Below, in pieces: positions 25,587-34,230 of a stretch of 64,000 nucleotides of DNA. The position numbers and the translations under genes are program-made. The notes beneath the pieces are model-generated. The model saw only the letters and a list, made by a program, of their open reading frames with translations, was not told the origin of the DNA and did not search any database. Origin of the DNA: an uncultured Muribaculaceae bacterium (GTDB taxonomy: Bacteria; Bacteroidota; Bacteroidia; Bacteroidales; Muribaculaceae); the NCBI GenBank assembly GCA_910584545.1, contig CAJUBC010000002.1, positions 1-64,000 on the forward strand, read 5' to 3'. Position 1 is the stretch's first letter; every line of letters begins with the position of its first letter.

Positions 25587-26816
25587 GTGTTAATCAACGA
25601 TAATTTCGAAAAGCTGCCGGAGTCATACCTCTTCTCGACCGTGGCGGCCAAACTCAGAGAGTTCAAGGAGGCCAACCCCTCGGCCGACGTTATACGTATG
25701 GATATCGGAGATGTTACTCTGCCTATCCCGCAGAGCGCTCTCGATGCCATGCACCGTGCAGTCGATGACATGGCCGACAAGGCTACGTTCCACGGTTACG
25801 GTCCCGAGCAGGGTTATGCGTTCCTTCGCGACGCGATAGCCGGAGGCGATTATCGTTCCCGGGGCATTGATATCGATTCTCACGAGATATTCATAAGCGA
25901 CGGAGCAAAGAGCGACCTCGGGAACCTCGGAGACATCTACGCAACCGGCAATATAGTGGCAGTGACCGATCCCGGTTATCCGGTCTACGTGGATTCCAAC
26001 GTGATCGACGGTCGGGGAGGCAGACTGCTTGACGGTCGCTGGAGCAATTTCCTCTATCTCGACTGCACCGAGGAGAACGGTTTCAAGCCCGTTCCTCCCG
26101 CCGGCCACGCGGATGTGATCTTCCTCTGCTCTCCGGCCAACCCGACAGGAGTGGCGTTCACGCGGTCCGAACTCGAGGCATGGGTGGACTATGCCCGACG
26201 CAACAACGCGCTAATCATTTACGACTCGGCATATTGCGCATACGTCACCAGCCCCGACGTAGTCCGCTCCATCTATGAGATAGAGGGTGCCCGCGAGGTG
26301 GCCATCGAGGTCCGCAGCTTCTCGAAGACAGCCGGATTCACCGGACTTCGCTGCGGCTATACTGTGGTTCCGGATTCCCTTTATGGTTTCGACCAAGCTG
26401 GCAACAAGGTGCAGCTCCGCAAACTTTGGAACCGTCGTCAGACCACTAAGTTCAACGGTGCCAGCTACATAATCCAGCGCGGCGCGGAATCTCTCTATTC
26501 TGAGAAGGGTCGCGACGAGACCGAGCGAAACGTGGCCTATTACCTCGAGAACACCCGCATAATCCGCGACAGCGTCTCCAAGGCTGGATTCAAGGTGTTC
26601 GGAGGCACCGACTCCCCCTACGTATGGATGCGCATGCCGGGTGGAGAGGGATCCTGGGAACTATTCGAGAAGTGTCTCCGTGAGGCCAACATATCCTGTA
26701 CTCCCGGAGTTGGCTTCGGAGCCAACGGCGAAGGCTACATACGTCTCACCGGTTTCAACACCCGTGAGAAGACTGAGGAAGCCATGCGCCGCCTGACAGC
26801 CATGATGTCCCGCTGA
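25587..26816 (+). CDS. dapL: LL-diaminopimelate aminotransferase
   Basis: 409-residue PLP fold-type I aminotransferase that converts tetrahydrodipicolinate directly to LL-diaminopimelate using glutamate. It thereby bypasses the succinylase/acetylase steps (DapD-DapC-DapE). The start is a GTG at 25587 giving MLINDNFEKLPESYLFSTVA, matching the characteristic DapL N-terminus. Other signatures are MDIGDVTLPIP, the GYGPEQGYAFLRDAI stretch and the PLP lysine Lys247 in RSFSKTAGFTGLRCG. It follows dapF, separated only by a repeat array, which supports co-function in lysine and peptidoglycan precursor synthesis. Confidence 0.95.
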   Translation: MLINDNFEKLPESYLFSTVAAKLREFKEANPSADVIRMDIGDVTLPIPQSALDAMHRAVDDMADKATFHGYGPEQGYAFLRDAIAGGDYRSRGIDIDSHEIFISDGAKSDLGNLGDIYATGNIVAVTDPGYPVYVDSNVIDGRGGRLLDGRWSNFLYLDCTEENGFKPVPPAGHADVIFLCSPANPTGVAFTRSELEAWVDYARRNNALIIYDSAYCAYVTSPDVVRSIYEIEGAREVAIEVRSFSKTAGFTGLRCGYTVVPDSLYGFDQAGNKVQLRKLWNRRQTTKFNGASYIIQRGAESLYSEKGRDETERNVAYYLENTRIIRDSVSKAGFKVFGGTDSPYVWMRMPGGEGSWELFEKCLREANISCTPGVGFGANGEGYIRLTGFNTREKTEEAMRRLTAMMSR

Positions 26817-26868
26817 TTACCCCGTCATCATAATAAATCAAAATACCCGGTTTCGCCATAGGCTGATA

Positions 26869-26896
26869 ATTCAAAATTCCAAATTCAAAATTCAAA
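26869..26896. repeat. ATTCAAA heptad array upstream of glnN
   Basis: Four in-phase 7-base units (ATTCAAA, ATTCCAA, ATTCAAA, ATTCAAA) followed by a partial fifth, ending 16 bases before the glnN ATG. The same unit occurs upstream of dapL. Confidence 0.7.
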
Positions 26897-26912
26897 ATTA
26901 TAATCAGTTACT

Positions 26913-29102
26913 ATGTCTAATTTGAGATTCAAGAGCGTCGAGGAGGCCTCCGGCCGAAAGGCCGTGAAGGTCGCCCTCCCCGACGAGCGCGCCGACCGCT
27001 ATTATGCGAAGCAGGTCTTCAACCGCGCAAAAATGTTCGAGTACCTTCCCCGTGAAACCTACGAAGCTTTCGTCAAGGCCATCGACGAGAGGCTGCCTCT
27101 CTCTCGCCAGCTTGCCGATAGTGTCGCTGAAGGCATGAAACGTTGGGCTCTCGATAACGGTGCCCGCCATTACACCCACTGGTTCCATCCTCTCACCGGA
27201 AGCACCGCCGAGAAACATGACGCTTTCATTGAGCATGACGGCAAGGGAGGCGTGATCGAACGATTCTCGGGCAAACTGCTTGTTCAGCAGGAGCCGGATG
27301 CCTCAAGTTTCCCAAGCGGAGGTATCCGCAATACTTTCGAGGCTCGCGGTTACTCGGCCTGGGACATCTCCTCGCCGGCATTCATAGTCGACAACACGCT
27401 CTGTATCCCCACCGTGTTCATCTCCTACACCGGTGAGAGCCTCGACTACAAGACCCCCCTTCTCCGCGCCCTAAACAGCGTGGACCGCGCCGCTACCCGC
27501 GTGGTGAATTTCTTCAATCCGGAGGTGCGACACGTGAGCTGTTACCTTGGCTGGGAACAGGAGTATTTTCTCGTTGACGAGGCACTGTATGCCGCCCGTC
27601 CCGATCTGGTGATGACCGGACGCACCCTGATGGGACATGAATCCGCCAAGAACCAGCAGCTTGAGGATCACTATTTCGGGTCCATCCCAAGCCGTGTGGA
27701 GGCTTTCATGCTTGACCTCGAGATTGAGGCCCACAAGCTCGGCATACCGGCGAAAACAAGACACAACGAGGTGGCTCCCAACCAGTTTGAGCTGGCTCCA
27801 ATCTATGAGGAATGCAATCTTGCAAACGACCATAACCTCCTGCTCATGTCGGTGATGGAAGAGGTGGCTCGCCGCCACAATTTCCGGGTGCTGCTCCATG
27901 AGAAACCCTTCGCCGGAATCAACGGCAGCGGCAAGCATAACAACTGGAGCCTCGGCACCGACACCGGCGTGATTCTCTTCGGCCCTGGCAAGACTCCCGG
28001 GGACAACCTCCGGTTCGTCACCTTCGTGGCCAATGTGATGGCTGCCGTACACCGCCACAACGGTCTTCTAAAGGCATCGATCATCAACGCCACCAATGCC
28101 CATCGTCTCGGTGCCAACGAGGCACCCCCGGCCATCATCTCTATGTTCCTCGGCTCGCAGCTCTCCGGCGTGCTCGACCGCATCGCCGCCTCCGATTCCA
28201 CCGAGGCGCTCAATATGGGAGGCAAGGAGCACCGCAACATCGATGTAGCCCAGATTCCGGAGATTCTCGTCGACAACACCGACCGCAACCGCACAAGCCC
28301 CTTCGCCTTCACGGGCAATAGGTTTGAATACCGGGCCGTAGGTTCCTCGGCCAACAATGCCTCGGCCATGATTGCGCTCAACGCAGCCGTTGCCGACCAG
28401 CTCAACATGTTTGCCGATGCTGTGGAGAGCCGCGTGGCCGCTGGCGAAGACAAGAATAGTGCCATCCTCGATGAGGTCCGCAGACTTATCGTCACCTCGA
28501 AGGATATCCATTTCGACGGCAACGGCTATAGCGGCGAGTGGAAGGAAGAGGCGGCACGCCGCGGCCTTGATGTCGAGACCTCCGCTCCTCTTATGTACGA
28601 CGCTTATACACGTCCAGAGTCTGTCGCCATGTTCGAGCGCACCGGTGTGCTGTCGTTCAAGGAGATCGAGGCGCGCAACGAAGTGAAGTGGGAGATGTAC
28701 AGTAAGAAACTGCAGATAGAGAGTCGCGTGCTCGGAGATCTCGCTGTGAACCATATCATACCGGCCGCTGTGCGTTACCAGTCGCTGCTGCTCGACAATG
28801 TCTACAAGATCAGGCAGCTCTTCAAGGGAGAGAAAGCCGACCGCATCTCCGCTCAGGACATGTCGAACATCGAGGAGATAGCCGACAACATCTCCGCCAT
28901 CAAGAGCGGGGTCGAGAAGATGGTGAAGGAGCGCCATAAGGCCAACCGTATGACCGATGAGCGCTCGAAGGCCATAGCCTACCACGACGCTGTGGCTCCG
29001 CTGATGGAAGATATCCGGGCCCGCATCGACAGCCTCGAGCTGATGGTGGATAACGAAATCTGGCCCCTCCCCAAATACCGCGAGCTTCTCTTCATCCGCT
29101 AA
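26913..29102 (+). CDS. glnN: Glutamine synthetase type III
   Basis: 729 residues, the size of the GSIII class (GSI about 470, GSII about 350). It condenses glutamate and ammonia with ATP to form glutamine. GSIII hallmarks are THWFHPLTGSTAEKHDAF, the catalytic-domain sequence KTRHNEVAPNQFELAPIYEE, and NGSGKHNNWSLGTDTG. The C-terminal region (about residues 560-729) is a helical GSIII-specific extension. GSIII is the common form in Bacteroides and relatives. It stands downstream of dapL with its own 96-base gap holding heptad repeats and ends in an imperfect terminator. Confidence 0.96.
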   Translation: MSNLRFKSVEEASGRKAVKVALPDERADRYYAKQVFNRAKMFEYLPRETYEAFVKAIDERLPLSRQLADSVAEGMKRWALDNGARHYTHWFHPLTGSTAEKHDAFIEHDGKGGVIERFSGKLLVQQEPDASSFPSGGIRNTFEARGYSAWDISSPAFIVDNTLCIPTVFISYTGESLDYKTPLLRALNSVDRAATRVVNFFNPEVRHVSCYLGWEQEYFLVDEALYAARPDLVMTGRTLMGHESAKNQQLEDHYFGSIPSRVEAFMLDLEIEAHKLGIPAKTRHNEVAPNQFELAPIYEECNLANDHNLLLMSVMEEVARRHNFRVLLHEKPFAGINGSGKHNNWSLGTDTGVILFGPGKTPGDNLRFVTFVANVMAAVHRHNGLLKASIINATNAHRLGANEAPPAIISMFLGSQLSGVLDRIAASDSTEALNMGGKEHRNIDVAQIPEILVDNTDRNRTSPFAFTGNRFEYRAVGSSANNASAMIALNAAVADQLNMFADAVESRVAAGEDKNSAILDEVRRLIVTSKDIHFDGNGYSGEWKEEAARRGLDVETSAPLMYDAYTRPESVAMFERTGVLSFKEIEARNEVKWEMYSKKLQIESRVLGDLAVNHIIPAAVRYQSLLLDNVYKIRQLFKGEKADRISAQDMSNIEEIADNISAIKSGVEKMVKERHKANRMTDERSKAIAYHDAVAPLMEDIRARIDSLELMVDNEIWPLPKYRELLFIR

Positions 29103-29141
29103 ACTCTTCGTACGGTATCCCATTCATCCGGTAAATAGGTA

Positions 29142-29179
29142 AAAGACCGTTCCCAATGGAGCGATCTTTGCATTTTTTT
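29142..29179 (+). terminator. Probable terminator of glnN
   Basis: Imperfect stem of about 12 bp (29142-29153 with 29158-29169, one mismatch and one G-T pair), a 4-base loop, then GCATTTTTTTA. Confidence 0.6.
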
Positions 29180-29208
29180 ATGGTTATTGAGATTATTTGG
29201 CTAAAATA

Positions 29209-29240
29209 TTTGGCATTGCGGGTGCATTATTATATATTTG
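29209..29240 (+). promoter_or_regulatory. Promoter of the secreted protein gene at 29318
   Basis: TTTG at 29209-29212 and TATATTTG at 29233-29240 with 20 bases between, matching the consensus. The start near 29247 gives a leader of about 70 bases. Confidence 0.7.
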
Positions 29241-29317
29241 CGGCTGCAAAGATATCAGTCAGTCAATAGTAATAGCAAAAAGAACACTATAATTTCTTAA
29301 TATTTAAATTCAGTTTT

Positions 29318-31075
29318 ATGAAAAAAAATCTACTTCTGATGCTCATGCTGATACTCGCCGCTGTGCCGGCCTTCAGCCAGAGTGAAGTGACAGTGGATCT
29401 CTCCACCCAGTTCAGCGGCTTGACCCATCTGAACGCCGGGAACGAGGTCTCCAAGTCGGTAAATGATGGGCTAATCACACTGAAATTCGTGTGCGTGAAA
29501 ACTAAAGGCGACTGTTCCTGGGTCCGCAAGTATTTCCAGATCAAGAATGGATCATATCTTGATATTTCCATCAAGGATGGTAACAATATTTCCAAGGTTG
29601 AGTTTACCCTCAATACGACAGAGACGAAGACCACGGAGGTTACTGTCAACGATCAGGTATATCCTGTCAGCGGCGGCACATTCACATGGGAAGGCACTGC
29701 CGCGCAGTCCGTCAGACTGGTGAACAACTCCACCGACAAGTTCGCGTTCACGTCTGTCCGGATTTTCTTCTCCGGCGAGACCAAGGTTACCCCCGCACCG
29801 GTAATCACGCCGGCAGCCGGAACTTATTTCAACAATCTTGACGTGACGGTCGCCCCCGGAGAGGGTTCTCCTGAAGGAACGGTGATTTACTACACCAAGG
29901 GCACTTATTCACTCAACAACAATGAAGTGCCGGAGCCTACTGTTGAGTCCGATGTATATGCTGGTATGATATCCCTTCCCGCCACATACCTGAAGTATGC
30001 AGTGAAGGCTTTTGCGGTGGCCCCCGGCTATCTGCCCAGTGTGGTCGTGATCAATGAATATCAGGTAAGTCATTCCACAAAGTGCCACAGTATCTATCAG
30101 TTCCTGCAGGATAGCCCGACATCCGAAGGCATGGCGTTTGAGATGACATGTGACTGCACCGTTGTCTATCAGAACGGACCGGTGATGTTCGTCACCGACG
30201 GTTACAACGGCCTCTATGTGGGCGGTGTTCCCTCCGGTAAGTATAAGGAAGGCGATGTGATCACAGGTTTCTGCGGAAGATACGGTGATTTCCGTTCGCA
30301 GACCGGTATGACTGCTGTAGCCGATAGCTTCAAGGATGCGCTTCGCAATGAACCTTATGTATGGAAAGAGGGCACATACGCCGATCTTTCAGATTTCGGA
30401 AAGATGTCTAACTGCTCTCCCTACGCTGTAAACACCGTATTCTTCAAGTACAACAAGGATGCCGAGGACTATACGGTCAATGGCTGGCTGATTTTCGCAA
30501 ACGGAGACAAAGCCCCGATCTACAACGCGCTTACCCAGTCTTCCCTTGCAGCTCCCGTGGAATTTCCCGCGATGGAAGGATGGTATGATGTCAAGGGAGT
30601 GACCTCAATCTATGAGACTGTGGAGACTGGCAGTGACGACAACATTACCATCTATCAGTTCATCCCCTTCAGCTTCACCGAGGCTATAGCCGATAAGACG
30701 GCTGCTCCCGTGTTCGAGCCGGAAGGAGGTAAGTACGAGTTCCCCGTGGAAGTCAGCGTGACCAGCGAGACTCTCGGAGCGGTGATCCGTTACACGATGG
30801 ACGGCACCGAGCCCACTATGGATTCCGAAATCCTCAGCGACAGACTGATGATTGAGAAGGTAACGACAGTAAAGGCATTTGCCGTAGCCCAGGGATTCCT
30901 CCCAAGCGATACAATCGTATCCGCCTACAGCAACGAGACCGGCATAGAGGGTGTTGACGCCGAATCGGGCGAAGCTGAATACTACGACCTGCTCGGCCGC
31001 CGCGTCATCAATCCCGCCGCCGGCCTCTACATCCAGCGTCGCAACGGCACCGCAACCACAGTGATGGTGAAATAA
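29318..31075 (+). CDS. Secreted multidomain protein with chitobiase/hexosaminidase C-terminal-like repeats
   Basis: 585 residues with a signal peptide (MKKNLLLMLMLILAAVPAFSQ). Two domains, about residues 158-245 and 463-535, have the pattern of the chitobiase/beta-hexosaminidase C-terminal fold: an opening P-x-F/I-x-P-x-G-G/T-Y, then VIYYTKGTYS or VIRYTMDGTEP, then KAFAVAPGYLPS or KAFAVAQGFLPS. Between them lies a beta-rich segment (about 255-460) with an OB-like feel (TVVYQNGPVMFVTDGYNGLYV). The C-terminus YYDLLGRRVINPAAGLYIQR is a short sorting-domain-like tail often seen in Prevotella and Muribaculaceae exported proteins. There is no catalytic domain, so a glycan-binding or scaffold role is plausible (inference). 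Confidence 0.75.
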   Translation: MKKNLLLMLMLILAAVPAFSQSEVTVDLSTQFSGLTHLNAGNEVSKSVNDGLITLKFVCVKTKGDCSWVRKYFQIKNGSYLDISIKDGNNISKVEFTLNTTETKTTEVTVNDQVYPVSGGTFTWEGTAAQSVRLVNNSTDKFAFTSVRIFFSGETKVTPAPVITPAAGTYFNNLDVTVAPGEGSPEGTVIYYTKGTYSLNNNEVPEPTVESDVYAGMISLPATYLKYAVKAFAVAPGYLPSVVVINEYQVSHSTKCHSIYQFLQDSPTSEGMAFEMTCDCTVVYQNGPVMFVTDGYNGLYVGGVPSGKYKEGDVITGFCGRYGDFRSQTGMTAVADSFKDALRNEPYVWKEGTYADLSDFGKMSNCSPYAVNTVFFKYNKDAEDYTVNGWLIFANGDKAPIYNALTQSSLAAPVEFPAMEGWYDVKGVTSIYETVETGSDDNITIYQFIPFSFTEAIADKTAAPVFEPEGGKYEFPVEVSVTSETLGAVIRYTMDGTEPTMDSEILSDRLMIEKVTTVKAFAVAQGFLPSDTIVSAYSNETGIEGVDAESGEAEYYDLLGRRVINPAAGLYIQRRNGTATTVMVK

Positions 31076-31097
31076 CCACCTTCTAAATATAAAAGAA

Positions 31098-31133
31098 AAA
31101 GAGGACGTATCGGAAAATCGATACGTCCTCTTT
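31098..31133. terminator. Perfect bidirectional terminator
   Basis: 15-bp perfect stem (31098-31112 with 31119-31133) and a 6-base loop, followed by ATTTTT on the plus strand and a T-rich run on the minus strand. It ends both the secreted protein gene and the minus-strand susC-susD-phosphatase operon. Confidence 0.92.
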
Positions 31134-31153
31134 ATTTTTGGCTTGTATGTGGT

Positions 31154-32464
31154 TCAGTCCAACTCGGCAAGTGCCGGACGGCTGGCGGTGGCCCCGGCGA
31201 GGATGCCGTCGTAGAAGGCTTCTACGTCACGCCATGCGTAGAAAGGGAAGCGATCCGTTGCGATAGGAATGCGCGTCTCCTCCTCGTTGAGCAGGAACTT
31301 CACCAGGATGTCCTCCGGGTTCTTCTTGTTGCGGAAGAACACTATCTGGATGTTGGCCGCCATCGGGGAGATCTTGAAGTCCGAGTAGACCTTATAGAGC
31401 TCGCCGGGACGGCTTTCCTGCCCGTAGCAGTTCTCTAATTGCATCAGCCCTGCGAGAGGGATGATGTTGCCGTCGTGCGCGAAGCGCAGGTCGGCGCCGT
31501 TGTAGCCCTCCTTGATGGCCTTGCGCGCGCACTCCATGATGTTCTTCAGCGAAGGGCGGGCGCAGTCCAGAAGGAGACCGTCCGCCATCGGATTGTTGCT
31601 GTTGGTCGCGTAGAAGCGCCAGTTGAACGCCTGCCACATATCGAACAGTTCCTCGGGGGTGAGGATGTCGTTGAAGCGTATGGGACTCTCCATGTTCTGC
31701 ATGTCCACGGTCACCCAGTATACGCTCCACATGAAGTCATGCGGATTGATGTTGGCGTAGACATACGCAGGGTCGTTGAATATGAGCTTCAGCAGCCGTT
31801 CGGGTCGGGTCTGCTCCTGCTCGAACTTGCGGGAGGTCTCAGCCCATGGACCCTCGCGGCGGGTGAAATGGTTTGCCTCGTCGGTATGGTAGTTGAGGTG
31901 AGACATGTGGCGCTGCGATGACTCGCGGTCTATGTGCAGCGTCGGCTTCACTTCCTTGAGTCCCTCGCAGAAGGAGTTCATGGAGTGGGCGCAGCGCATC
32001 ACCACTGTGGAGCGGGCGAAGATGCGCGGGTCTCCGGCAAACACCTGGGGATAGTGTTCGATCATGCGGCGGCCGATGGCGCGGTGCTGGCGATGGCCGA
32101 GCGGTGTGAGTTCTCCGCCGCGACCCTCCGCCTCGAGCCATACCTTGTTGAGGCGGTCGAGCATATCGAGACCCACATCGGTGAGCGCGCCCGCCTGTTT
32201 TGCTGCCTCCATCTTCTCTATCAGCCTCGAATAGTCGGTGTCGCTGATGAGATAGCGCGAGCCGTGGCGGCTGAAGTGGGAGATGTAGAACGGTTCGTAA
32301 CCTTTGGGTGCGGGAGTGACGGGCGCGCCGTCGATGTTGGGATAAGCGAGGTAGACTCCGCCCGCGCGGTCGGGGTTCTCGCGGATTTCTTCTAAAGAAG
32401 TCTGGGCGGGAGCCACGAGTGCCCCCGCTGCCAGTACTGTCAGTAATGATAAGATTCTTTTCAT
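31154..32464 (-). CDS. Exported histidine-type (acid) phosphatase
   Basis: 436 residues with a signal peptide (MKRILSLLTVLAAGALVAPAQ). It is a branch 2 histidine phosphatase: the phosphohistidine motif RHGSR occurs in ISHFSRHGSRYLIS, and the C-terminal proton donor pair is His-Asp in RFAHDGNIIPLAG. Branch 2 includes phytases, glucose-1-phosphatase and multiple inositol polyphosphate phosphatases. The HD rather than HAE form of the second motif is closer to phytase/acid phosphatase. It begins 9 bases after the susD stop, so it belongs to the susC-susD operon, which suggests that phosphorylated substrates are dephosphorylated in the periplasm (inference). Confidence 0.88.
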   Translation of the reverse strand: MKRILSLLTVLAAGALVAPAQTSLEEIRENPDRAGGVYLAYPNIDGAPVTPAPKGYEPFYISHFSRHGSRYLISDTDYSRLIEKMEAAKQAGALTDVGLDMLDRLNKVWLEAEGRGGELTPLGHRQHRAIGRRMIEHYPQVFAGDPRIFARSTVVMRCAHSMNSFCEGLKEVKPTLHIDRESSQRHMSHLNYHTDEANHFTRREGPWAETSRKFEQEQTRPERLLKLIFNDPAYVYANINPHDFMWSVYWVTVDMQNMESPIRFNDILTPEELFDMWQAFNWRFYATNSNNPMADGLLLDCARPSLKNIMECARKAIKEGYNGADLRFAHDGNIIPLAGLMQLENCYGQESRPGELYKVYSDFKISPMAANIQIVFFRNKKNPEDILVKFLLNEEETRIPIATDRFPFYAWRDVEAFYDGILAGATASRPALAELD

Positions 32465-32473
32465 TTCAAGCTC

Positions 32474-34195
32474 TTATTTCGCGATGGTGCTCTTATAGCC
32501 GTCGTTCTGCTCGAGCGTCGGGTTGTTCATCAGCTCGGCCTCCGGGATGGGGAATACCTTCAGGTAGTCGTCTACGTCACATCCGAGGCGCTCGCCACCC
32601 TTCCAGTCCCAGTTGCGGCCTTTGGTGAACTTGCCGAAACGGATCAGGTCTGTACGGCGGAGACACTCGGATGCGAACTCGCGCTGACGCTCGTCGAGGA
32701 TGAAGTCGAGGGTGAGCTCTGCGGGCTGGATCTTTCCGGACACATCCGATTTCACGCCGCTCTTGGCATACTTGTCGCTCATGTAGGCGCGCATTCGTAC
32801 CTCGTTGACATAATCGAGAGCCTGTGTCTTGGTACCGTTGGCGCCGCGGAGGATAGCTTCTGCCGCCATCAGGTAGGCGTCTGCGGTACGGAAGAGCGGG
32901 AAGTCGATCGATGAATAGGTGTCGCCGGAGGCGCAGATTTGGTCGTCGCGCGTCACGTTACGCCACTTGATGTAGCCGAAACCGCAGGTGTAGGTGGAGG
33001 TCATCGCATCGTTGTCGTCCCAGGTTTCCTTCTTCTGGTTGGGAAGAGCGGTCATGAACTGGGCGCGCTTGTCGTTCTTGGTGTTACCCCAAGTGTCGTC
33101 GGTGCGGAAAGTCACGTCTGAGGGATCGAAGATGTCGACGAGAGTTGTCTTGGCACGCACGTTGCCCCAGCCTTTCGAGCCGACGCCGGTGCGGTAGAGT
33201 TCATCCATCGGGCCGTTGACGAAGGCCTTGACGTAGAAGTTGGTGCCGGCAGAGCTCTGGGCGCGGAGGCCGTCCTGAGCGAGACCCCAGATAATTTCGG
33301 AGCACTGGTCGTTGTCGGCCAGGAAGATGTGACGGTAATCGTCGGCGAGGGGATATACTCTGCAGTCTATCACCTTCTTGGAGTAGGTGAGGGCGTCGTT
33401 GTAGCGGTCTGTGCCTGTCCATGTCTGCATGTTGAGGTACATGCGGGCGAGGAGGAACCAGGCGGCCGCGCGGTCCACATGGCCGTGGGCGGCTGCGCCG
33501 GGGTTGGCGAGCACATCGTCCGACTGGGTGTCGCCGCAGATGGCCAGAAGCTCTTTCTCTGCGAACTCAAGCACTTCGGCGCGGGTCTTCTGTACGGGAA
33601 GATCTTTCGGACCTACGGTCTCGTCGATGATGGGCACATTGGCGAAGAGGTCTGCCAGCATCACGTAGCAGTAAGCGCGGATCATCTTGACCTCGGCGCG
33701 GTACTGCCGGTAGTTGTCCTTGAAGTCATTCCAGAGGCCGCGGCTCTCGAGTGCCTCCTGAGTGCATTCGCGGAGGAACTCGTTGCTGTATGCGATCGCC
33801 ATATACAGGCGCTGGTAGGTCCATGTCACGACCGATGCGTTCGATGCGTCCCATGTGAGGTTCAGGCAGCGTCGCAGACCGTTGGACTGCGACGGCATGA
33901 TGAAGTTATCGGTGCTGAGCTCCTGCAGGTAGAAGAGCAGGCGTACGTAGCCCGAGTAACCCTCGTTGGCGCCTAACAGGTCGCCGTCGCCGCCGTCGCC
34001 GCCCTGCTGGCCGGTCTGGATGAGCGATGCATAGCACTTGGCCAGCATGCCCATGTATCCCTCTTTGGTGGAATATACTTGGTCCTTAACAAGCTTGTTG
34101 TCGTCTATAGGCATCGTGTCGAGGTCGTTCACGCAGGAGCTGAACGAAACCGCGCCGACGATGGCCAGAAGAAGGGTGAAAATATATTTCTTCAT
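32474..34195 (-). CDS. SusD/RagB family nutrient-binding outer-membrane lipoprotein
   Basis: 573 residues. The signal peptide ends in a lipobox (VSFSSC), so Cys21 would be lipidated and the protein surface-anchored. The TPR-helical SusD fold is indicated by the N-terminal VKDQVYSTKEGYMGMLAKCYASLI and the C-terminal SusD signature LDFILDERQREFASECLRRTDLIRFGKF. SusD proteins sit as a lid on the TonB-dependent SusC barrel and bind the glycan or other ligand. The gene lies 35 bases downstream of susC and just upstream of the phosphatase gene. Ligand unknown. Confidence 0.95.
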   Translation of the reverse strand: MKKYIFTLLLAIVGAVSFSSCVNDLDTMPIDDNKLVKDQVYSTKEGYMGMLAKCYASLIQTGQQGGDGGDGDLLGANEGYSGYVRLLFYLQELSTDNFIMPSQSNGLRRCLNLTWDASNASVVTWTYQRLYMAIAYSNEFLRECTQEALESRGLWNDFKDNYRQYRAEVKMIRAYCYVMLADLFANVPIIDETVGPKDLPVQKTRAEVLEFAEKELLAICGDTQSDDVLANPGAAAHGHVDRAAAWFLLARMYLNMQTWTGTDRYNDALTYSKKVIDCRVYPLADDYRHIFLADNDQCSEIIWGLAQDGLRAQSSAGTNFYVKAFVNGPMDELYRTGVGSKGWGNVRAKTTLVDIFDPSDVTFRTDDTWGNTKNDKRAQFMTALPNQKKETWDDNDAMTSTYTCGFGYIKWRNVTRDDQICASGDTYSSIDFPLFRTADAYLMAAEAILRGANGTKTQALDYVNEVRMRAYMSDKYAKSGVKSDVSGKIQPAELTLDFILDERQREFASECLRRTDLIRFGKFTKGRNWDWKGGERLGCDVDDYLKVFPIPEAELMNNPTLEQNDGYKSTIAK

Positions 34196-34230
34196 AATTT
34201 ATTTTCTTGTTTGATTGGTTAGGGGAGAGG

